From positions 1 to 6,416 of the forward strand of contig CALBKR010000384.1 in the NCBI GenBank assembly GCA_937896105.1: a stretch of 6,416 nucleotides of DNA, given 5' to 3'. Numbering within the stretch: position 1 is the first letter of the stretch; the number at the start of each line of letters is the position of its first letter. Of this stretch, positions 1 through 6,416 are shown piece after piece. The translations under genes and the position numbers were made by a program. Origin of the DNA: an uncultured Bacteroidales bacterium. Lineage in GTDB: Bacteria > Bacteroidota > Bacteroidia > Bacteroidales > Bacteroidaceae. Under the pieces are notes generated by a model, which was not told where the DNA came from, did not search any database, and saw only the letters and a program-made list of their open reading frames with translations.

Positions 1-2
1 CC

Positions 3-596
3 GGTTTTCAGGCTGTGACATACAATGACCCCGAGTTCAACATCGAGGGATACGAATTCGACGAGAGCAACATACAGAGCAACAAGATTGGATATGCCTT
101 CTCACCGTTTGCACGAATTACCAAGAATAAAGTCTACCTGCAGACCGAAGCCACTTTCGGCATCACAAACCACAGCTTCGACTTTCACGACCAACAGCAG
201 CCGGTTGATGGCAGCACAACCGCCAACAATGTTGTGTATGACTTAAGGACATACTGTATACAGGTTCCTATCCTCTTCGGTTTTAATTTCGTTGAGAAGG
301 GCAGGTACAGTATGAGCATCTTTACCGGCCCGCGCACGAAATTCGTGTTCACTTCGCTCAGTGAACAGAATTTCAAGCATTTCAGATATGAAAGGCTCGA
401 AGAGGTACTAAACAAGCAGACATATTATTGGGAGTTCGGACTTGGAATAAAGATAAGCAGGGTATTCCTTGACTTGACTTTCGATGTAGGCCTCAACAAG
501 GTTTCCAGCCACATAATAGCACACGACGACGGAAGCATCTTCAGCTCCAGTCGCCGTGACAATATCCTGAGTTTCTCTGTGGGCATGCTCTTCTGA
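3..596 (+). CDS. Outer-membrane beta-barrel protein, PorT-like family (5' partial)
   Basis: The reading frame is open to the left edge, so the signal peptide and N-terminus lie outside the window; 197 residues are visible. A GTG at 15 is in frame but reads as an internal Val, not a start. The protein alternates polar and hydrophobic residues in short stretches, as in beta strands. Around visible residues 83-96 it has a 'YCIQVPILFGFNF' strand, followed by 'FTGPR' near 107-111, the pattern of the Bacteroidetes outer-membrane barrel family that includes PorT (PF13568 type). It ends in Phe (SVGMLF), the usual C-terminal aromatic residue of barrels inserted by the BAM machinery. Its precise role is unknown: PorT itself serves type IX secretion in Porphyromonas, but many paralogs are uncharacterised, so I give no symbol. 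It is convergent with maeB, with 24 bp between the stops, so it is not in that operon. Confidence 0.8.
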   Translation, partial: GFQAVTYNDPEFNIEGYEFDESNIQSNKIGYAFSPFARITKNKVYLQTEATFGITNHSFDFHDQQQPVDGSTTANNVVYDLRTYCIQVPILFGFNFVEKGRYSMSIFTGPRTKFVFTSLSEQNFKHFRYERLEEVLNKQTYYWEFGLGIKISRVFLDLTFDVGLNKVSSHIIAHDDGSIFSSSRRDNILSFSVGMLF

Positions 597-605
597 CAGC
601 CCACA
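578..605. terminator. Possible hairpin at the convergent gene ends
   Basis: A perfect 7-bp GC-rich inverted repeat (TGTGGGC at 578-584, GCCCACA at 599-605) with a 14-nt loop spans the stop codon of the + strand gene and ends 16 bp before the maeB stop. Its position between two converging genes suits a shared terminator. Neither strand has a T-run directly after the stem, so it is not a classical intrinsic terminator. It could be chance, since the left arm lies in coding sequence. Confidence 0.3.
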
Positions 606-620
606 TCAAAAATCACTATC

Positions 621-2900
621 TTATTTGCGTTTGTTGACCATTGCGTCGATTGCAGCAACGGCTGTGACATTCAGAATCTCCTGTACAGAACTCTCAAAAT
701 CGATAAAGTGGATTGGCTTGTTCAGACCCATCTGGATAGGGCCGATTATTTCGGTATCCGAGCCAAGCGCCTGCAACATCTTATAGGATGACGACGCAGA
801 GTTGAGGTTCGGAAACACCAGTGTATTGACCTCCCTGCCCTTGAGCTTGGTGAAGGGATACTTCTTGTCGCGCAGTTCGCTGTTCATTGCCACATTCACC
901 TGCATCTCGCCATCGAGCAGCCATTCGGGATAGTGTTCGTGGATATATGCAACAGCCTTACGCACACGCTCGGCGCTGCCGCCCTGGTCGGTACCGAAGT
1001 TCGAATAGGAGGCCATAGCTATTACCGGTTCGTGGTTAAAGAAGCGCACGGATTTCTCGGCCAGACGGGCAATATCGATTATGGTTTCGAGTTCGGGGGC
1101 ACGGTTTATTAGGGTATCGGCAACAAAGTATGTTCCTTTCTTCGAGTTAATGATGTGCATTGTGGCAAAGGTGCTGAAGCCCTCCTGCATACCGATTACC
1201 TCCTTTGCAACCTTGATAGTGTTGGAGTATTTTGTATACAGGCCTGTCACAAAGGCATCGGCATCACCGGTCTCAACCATCATCATACCGAAATAGTTGC
1301 GCTCGAACATCTTGTCGTTTGCCTCTTCAAAGGTATATCCCTCGCGCTGACGCTTGTCGGCAAGGATGCGGGCATAACGCTCGCGACGCTCGCGTTCATC
1401 GGGATGACGCAGATTGAGAACCTCAATACCATCGAGGCTAAGCCCGAGTTCCTGCGCACACTTGGCGATTATCTCATCGTTACCGAGCAGGATTGGTTGG
1501 CAGATGCCCTCCTCCTTCGCTTGCACGGCCGCCTTGAGCATCGACGGGGGAGCACCCTCGGCAAACACCACACGCTGCACCTCGGTTCGTGCCATATCAT
1601 ATATCTGCTGCGTGAGCTTGGATTCACGACCCATAAACTCGAGCAGATGCTCCTTGTATTTCTCCCAATCGGTTATCTCCTTTCGTGCAACGCCACTGGC
1701 TATCGCAGCCTTTGCGACAGCTGTAGAGACCTCGACAAGCAGACGCGGGTCGACAGGCTTGGGGATGAAGTAGTCACGGCCAAAAGTGAGGTGCCCGACC
1801 TTATATACCTTATTCACAATTTCGGGGACAGGCTGCTTTGCAAGGTTGGCTATTGCGTGCACAGCAGCCAGTTTCATCTCTTCGTTTATTGCTGTCGCTG
1901 CAACATCGAGCGCGCCGCGGAATATATACGGGAAACCGATTACATTGTTTATCTGGTTCGGATAGTCGCTGCGGCCTGTACTCATAAGCACATCGGGACG
2001 GCACGCCATTGCATCCTCGTATGTTATCTCAGGTTCAGGATTTGCCAACGCAAAGACTATTGGATCCTTTGCCATTGAACGTACCATATCCTGTGAAAGC
2101 ACATTTCCTTTTGAGAGTCCGAGGAAGACATCGGCATCCTTTATGGCATCGGCAAGTGTCTGGATATCGGTACGCTCTGTGGCGAACTCCCTCTTCTCGG
2201 GGGTGAGATTGGTGCGCATGGTGCTTATGACGCCACGGCTGTCGAGCATCACCACATTCTCACGTTTCACGCCGAGTGCTATGTAAAGTTTCGTACACGA
2301 AATTGCTGCCGCTCCGGCACCGTTCACCACGACTTTTACCTCCGAAATTTTCTTTCCGTTCACCTCGAGCGCGTTCAGAAGACCGGCTGCCGAAATGATA
2401 GCTGTTCCGTGCTGGTCGTCGTGCATAACAGGGATATCAAGTTCCTCCTTCAGGCGACGCTCTATCTCAAAGCACTCGGGTGCCTTGATATCCTCGAGGT
2501 TGATGCCGCCGAATGTAGGGGCAATAGCCTTCACTGCCTGAATGAATTTATCGGGATCCTGCTCGTCGACCTCGATATCGAAGACATCGATACCGGCATA
2601 TATCTTGAACAGCAGACCCTTACCCTCCATAACCGGCTTACCGGCAAGAGGGCCTATGTTGCCAAGGCCGAGTACAGCCGTTCCGTTTGATATTACAGCT
2701 ACAAGGTTTCCTTTATCGGTATATTTATAGGCATCCTGTGGATTCTCCTTTATCTCAAGACAGGGTTCTGCTACACCTGGAGAATAGGCCAGCGAGAGGT
2801 CGGTTTGTGTAAAATATGGTTTTGTAGGGACTACCTCAATTTTTCCGGGACGCTTCCCTGCGTGATAGTTCAACGCATCTTCTTTTGTAATCTTTGCCAT
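621..2900 (-). CDS. maeB: NADP-dependent malic enzyme with C-terminal phosphotransacetylase-like domain (MaeB)
   Basis: This cytosolic enzyme decarboxylates malate oxidatively to pyruvate and CO2, making NADPH; the cofactor is inferred from the family. At 759 residues it has the full MaeB length. Residues 1 to about 425 are the malic-enzyme part: catalytic Tyr39 in LAYSPGVA, Lys94 in EGKG, metal ligands Glu136-Asp137 (NLEDIKAP) and Asp161-Asp162 (HDDQHGTA), and a dinucleotide loop GAGAAA at 194-199. Residues from about 430 to 759 are a phosphotransacetylase-like domain ([36 protein letters not shown]). In this family that domain is thought to be regulatory, sensing acetyl-CoA, rather than catalytic. 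The usual transacetylase motif after GLxKP (close to VNDLSRG) is replaced here by IHFIDFESS. The ATG start is followed by [10 protein letters not shown], a normal N-terminus, and lies 15 bp after the DUF2400 stop, consistent with co-transcription. No promoter of its own is evident. Confidence 0.95.
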   Translation of the reverse strand: MAKITKEDALNYHAGKRPGKIEVVPTKPYFTQTDLSLAYSPGVAEPCLEIKENPQDAYKYTDKGNLVAVISNGTAVLGLGNIGPLAGKPVMEGKGLLFKIYAGIDVFDIEVDEQDPDKFIQAVKAIAPTFGGINLEDIKAPECFEIERRLKEELDIPVMHDDQHGTAIISAAGLLNALEVNGKKISEVKVVVNGAGAAAISCTKLYIALGVKRENVVMLDSRGVISTMRTNLTPEKREFATERTDIQTLADAIKDADVFLGLSKGNVLSQDMVRSMAKDPIVFALANPEPEITYEDAMACRPDVLMSTGRSDYPNQINNVIGFPYIFRGALDVAATAINEEMKLAAVHAIANLAKQPVPEIVNKVYKVGHLTFGRDYFIPKPVDPRLLVEVSTAVAKAAIASGVARKEITDWEKYKEHLLEFMGRESKLTQQIYDMARTEVQRVVFAEGAPPSMLKAAVQAKEEGICQPILLGNDEIIAKCAQELGLSLDGIEVLNLRHPDERERRERYARILADKRQREGYTFEEANDKMFERNYFGMMMVETGDADAFVTGLYTKYSNTIKVAKEVIGMQEGFSTFATMHIINSKKGTYFVADTLINRAPELETIIDIARLAEKSVRFFNHEPVIAMASYSNFGTDQGGSAERVRKAVAYIHEHYPEWLLDGEMQVNVAMNSELRDKKYPFTKLKGREVNTLVFPNLNSASSSYKMLQALGSDTEIIGPIQMGLNKPIHFIDFESSVQEILNVTAVAAIDAMVNKRK

Positions 2901-2915
2901 TGTGTTATGGTAATT

Positions 2916-3722
2916 CTATTTTGTATTGTTTTCTTTCTCTTGTATAAAGCTGTCACCGGCCTCACCTACGCCGAAGAGTGCAAAATCGTATTTAACAGGG
3001 TCGTCGGGCGAGAGTTTGCGGAGCTGTGCCGTGAGTTCCTCGACTGTCTTGCGGTCGTTCTGCTTGCGTGTCACAAGACCGAGCTGGCGTGCGGTGCGCG
3101 CCACGTGCACATCGAGCGGTATCATAAGCTGCGAGGGCGAAACGGCGCTCCATATTCCAATATCCACCACTCCATCCTTGCGGCACAGCCAGCGGAGCAT
3201 CATATGCATTCTCTTGCAGGCCGATGCCGGCTTACCCTTCTGTGGTACGGGATTGCTTATATGCCTTGTCTGCAACCCGCCGTTGACAGCCTCCATCTCG
3301 CTACGGAGGAGAGCTATACCCTCCCACACATCACGGCCTATGAACAGAGCCTCCATTGTGCCGTATTTCTCGTATATGCTCTTGAGCCCACGGCATATAT
3401 ATTTGAAATCGCGGGCAAAGAATGTGCGGTGGATGTTGAGCGAATCGTCGAGCTGTTCCCACTCACCGCTCATCACATACACGTATGGTTCCGAGTGCAT
3501 TATGCCGTGCAGCATCCTGTTGCCCGAAGCGAGTATCATCCTGCGGTTACCCCACGCGATGACGGATGCCAGCAGCGCCGATATCTCGATATCTTCGCGG
3601 CTTGTAAATGAGTGTGGAAATGAGACAGGGTCATTACCGATGAACTCCTTGCGGTTGTAGAGCGCAAGTTTCTCATCAAGCAGTGCTTTCAGGTGTTCCA
3701 TTAAGACGGGATGTTTACTCAT
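2916..3722 (-). CDS. DUF2400 / TIGR02757 family protein of unknown function
   Basis: This 268-residue soluble protein has no signal peptide or membrane segment. I recognise it as the conserved Bacteroidetes family TIGR02757 (DUF2400) from 'SALLASVIAWGNRRMI' near residues 48-63, 'CKRMHMMLRWLCRKDGVVD' near 169-187 and 'IPLDVHVARTARQLGL' near 201-216. The last motif resembles the catalytic-aspartate strand of HhH-GPD DNA glycosylases (VDTHIFRVCNR in endonuclease III), with Asp204 as the matching residue and Lys170 as a possible lysine partner; this is inference, and the function is unproven. There are no iron-sulphur cysteines after it. I chose the ATG at 3722, which overlaps the dapA stop by 8 bp (ATGAGTAA) as in translational coupling. 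A TTG one codon upstream (3725) is possible but less likely. It sits between dapA and maeB in an apparent operon. Confidence 0.85.
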   Translation of the reverse strand: MSKHPVLMEHLKALLDEKLALYNRKEFIGNDPVSFPHSFTSREDIEISALLASVIAWGNRRMILASGNRMLHGIMHSEPYVYVMSGEWEQLDDSLNIHRTFFARDFKYICRGLKSIYEKYGTMEALFIGRDVWEGIALLRSEMEAVNGGLQTRHISNPVPQKGKPASACKRMHMMLRWLCRKDGVVDIGIWSAVSPSQLMIPLDVHVARTARQLGLVTRKQNDRKTVEELTAQLRKLSPDDPVKYDFALFGVGEAGDSFIQEKENNTK

Positions 3723-4602
3723 CAAGGAATGTCATTGCCTGCTGAAGTTCGCTGTATGTGTCGTCACAAGCAGGAACAAGCGGCAAACGGAGCACGTTCT
3801 CGATGCGGCCGTGGATATTCAGCAAAGCCTTGATGCCCGATGGATTACCGTCTACAAATATAAGTTGAAAGAGTTCACTAAGCCTGTCGTGCTGGTTGCG
3901 GGCATCACTCAAGCGTCCCTCCTGCATTGCTCTCACAAGTGCTATCATCTCCTTGGGATAGGCATTGCCGAAGACCGAAATGACACCAACGCCACCGGCC
4001 TCCATTATATCCACGGTGAGTGAGTCGTCGCCCGAGAAGACATCGAAATGAGGGGGCTTCAAAGCGATGAGTTCCTTTACCTGCGCAAGGTTGCCCGATG
4101 CAGCCTTGTAGCCGACGATGTTAGGACATTCATTGGCAAGGCGGGCAACTGTCGAGGGAAGGATATTCACACCGGTACGACCGGGAACATTGTACATATA
4201 GATAGGCAGGTCAGTTGCTTCGGCTATCGCCTTGTAGTGGCGGTACACACCCTCTTGAACCGGCTTGTTGTAATAGGGAGCGACAGAGAGGATTGCATCG
4301 ACACCCGTGAGGTCTTCGTTCTTCAGTTCCTCGACAACATTGCGTGTGCAGTTGCCGCCGATACCCACCATTATGGGCATACGGCCATTGACCTGTTTTA
4401 TGATGCGCTTTCGAATCTCACGTTTTTCGTCGTTTGTCAACGTGGGAGTCTCACCTGTCGTGCCAAGCACACACAGGAAATCGGTACCGCAGTCGATGTG
4501 CATCTGCACCAGATTCTCAAGTGCGGCATAATCGACATCGCCATCTTTTGTAAAGGGAGTTACAATAGCAACGCCCATTCCTTTCAGTGTTTTTCGCATC
4601 AT
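3715..4602 (-). CDS. dapA: 4-hydroxy-tetrahydrodipicolinate synthase
   Basis: DapA condenses pyruvate with aspartate semialdehyde, the first committed step of the diaminopimelate/lysine pathway, which supplies peptidoglycan and protein synthesis in the cytosol. It has 295 residues (E. coli 292) and a (beta/alpha)8 fold. Visible active-site residues are Thr48-Thr49 in GTTGE, Tyr110-Tyr111 in APYYNKP, Tyr137 and Arg142 in YNVPGRTG, and the Schiff-base Lys166 in VGYKAASGN. The residue after that lysine is Ala, where Glu or Asp is more usual. Positions matching the E. coli lysine-inhibition site (His53, His56, Glu84) are Asn57, Lys60 and Asn88, which suggests weak or no lysine feedback. Two ATG codons stand in tandem (4602 and 4599); either could start. 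A Bacteroidetes-type promoter lies about 25 bp upstream. It heads an apparent operon with DUF2400 and maeB. Confidence 0.96.
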   Translation of the reverse strand: MMRKTLKGMGVAIVTPFTKDGDVDYAALENLVQMHIDCGTDFLCVLGTTGETPTLTNDEKREIRKRIIKQVNGRMPIMVGIGGNCTRNVVEELKNEDLTGVDAILSVAPYYNKPVQEGVYRHYKAIAEATDLPIYMYNVPGRTGVNILPSTVARLANECPNIVGYKAASGNLAQVKELIALKPPHFDVFSGDDSLTVDIMEAGGVGVISVFGNAYPKEMIALVRAMQEGRLSDARNQHDRLSELFQLIFVDGNPSGIKALLNIHGRIENVLRLPLVPACDDTYSELQQAMTFLDE

Positions 4603-4626
4603 AAATTCTTAAAAATATTCCGGAGT

Positions 4627-4648
4627 GCAAAATTACATCAAATTTTGC
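4627..4648. repeat. 8-bp inverted repeat overlapping the dapA -7 element
   Basis: GCAAAATT at 4627-4634 and AATTTTGC at 4641-4648 are perfect inverted copies with a 6-nt spacer. One arm contains most of the putative -7 element of dapA, the usual placement for a repressor operator. The pair could instead form a weak, AT-rich hairpin after ligA, but no T-run follows it directly on the minus strand. Confidence 0.4.
4628..4635 (-). promoter_or_regulatory. Putative Bacteroidetes -7 promoter element for dapA
   Basis: Read on the minus strand, these bases are TAATTTTG, a perfect match to the Bacteroidetes sigma-ABfr -7 consensus TAnnTTTG. It would place the transcription start near 4620 and give a short leader of about 20 nt before dapA. 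I found no clear TTTG at the expected -33 distance, so it may be weak or need an activator. Confidence 0.5.
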
Positions 4649-4661
4649 TATTTTTATAATA

Positions 4662-4677
4662 TAAATATCGATATTTA
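4662..4677. repeat. 16-bp perfect palindrome upstream of the dapA promoter
   Basis: TAAATATCGATATTTA is a perfect palindrome with no spacer, so it suits a dimeric DNA-binding protein better than an RNA hairpin. It lies about 27 bp upstream of the -7 element, at roughly -42 to -57 from the predicted start, where activators often bind. The surrounding gap is AT-rich, so chance remains possible. Apart from this palindrome, the inverted repeat and the -7 element, I see nothing else in the 111-bp gap at 4603-4713. Confidence 0.4.
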
Positions 4678-4713
4678 CTCTCTTTTTAAACACATTTAAT
4701 AATTCGGAACGGT

Positions 4714-6416
<1,703 letters not shown>

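Noticed and set aside
15..17. GTG as a possible start of the outer-membrane protein gene
   Set aside because: The frame stays open to the left edge, and barrel proteins need a signal peptide that would lie upstream; a start here would have none.
1155..2078. Long open frame of 307 codons on the + strand, opposite maeB
   Set aside because: It lies entirely antisense to a full-length, motif-complete malic enzyme, and its translation is rich in Cys, His and Leu with no recognisable domain, typical of an antisense shadow in this codon usage.
2805..3660. Two overlapping + strand open frames (268 and 244 codons) opposite DUF2400 and the 5' end of maeB
   Set aside because: Both are antisense to genes with clear family matches, have biased composition and no promoter or domain support.
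3723..3725. TTG start for the DUF2400 gene, one codon before the ATG
   Set aside because: The adjacent ATG at 3722 gives an ordinary 8-bp overlap with dapA; a TTG start offers no advantage.
4603..4713. Possible small RNA, riboswitch or small gene in the ligA-dapA gap
   Set aside because: The gap is short and AT-rich, the predicted dapA leader is only about 20 nt, too short for a lysine riboswitch, and no plausible small reading frame or GC-rich structure is visible.

Overview
The window looks like core chromosome from a Bacteroidales-type bacterium (gut or oral Bacteroides/Prevotella-like). The evidence is a PorT-like outer-membrane barrel protein, a DUF2400/TIGR02757 protein, a 759-residue MaeB-type malic enzyme, no clear Shine-Dalgarno sites before the genes, and a perfect Bacteroidetes-type -7 element (TAnnTTTG) upstream of dapA. 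I see no RNA gene, mobile element, CRISPR array, defence system or prophage.

Layout: a partial outer-membrane beta-barrel gene lies on the + strand (its 5' end is off the left edge) and ends at 596. It converges on a minus-strand block that fills the rest of the window. Read in the direction of transcription (right to left), that block is ligA (NAD-dependent DNA ligase, 5' end off the right edge, stop at 4714), an AT-rich regulatory gap of 111 bp (4603-4713), dapA (4602-3715), a DUF2400 gene (start at 3722, overlapping the dapA end by 8 bp) and maeB (2900-621, starting 15 bp after DUF2400). dapA, DUF2400 and maeB are packed like a three-gene operon with its promoter in the ligA-dapA gap. Their roles (lysine/diaminopimelate synthesis, an uncharacterised and possibly DNA-related protein, and malate-to-pyruvate conversion) do not form one obvious pathway. 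DapA does use pyruvate, the product of MaeB, so a loose metabolic link is possible.

The main points for a second look are these. (1) There is a sharp codon-usage change inside ligA near position 5165, suggesting a recombination or assembly junction. (2) The DUF2400 protein carries a segment resembling the catalytic region of HhH-GPD DNA glycosylases. (3) The dapA promoter region holds a 16-bp perfect palindrome and an 8-bp inverted repeat overlapping the -7 element. (4) DapA lacks the residues that bind feedback lysine in the E. coli enzyme. I found no clearly novel multi-gene system.
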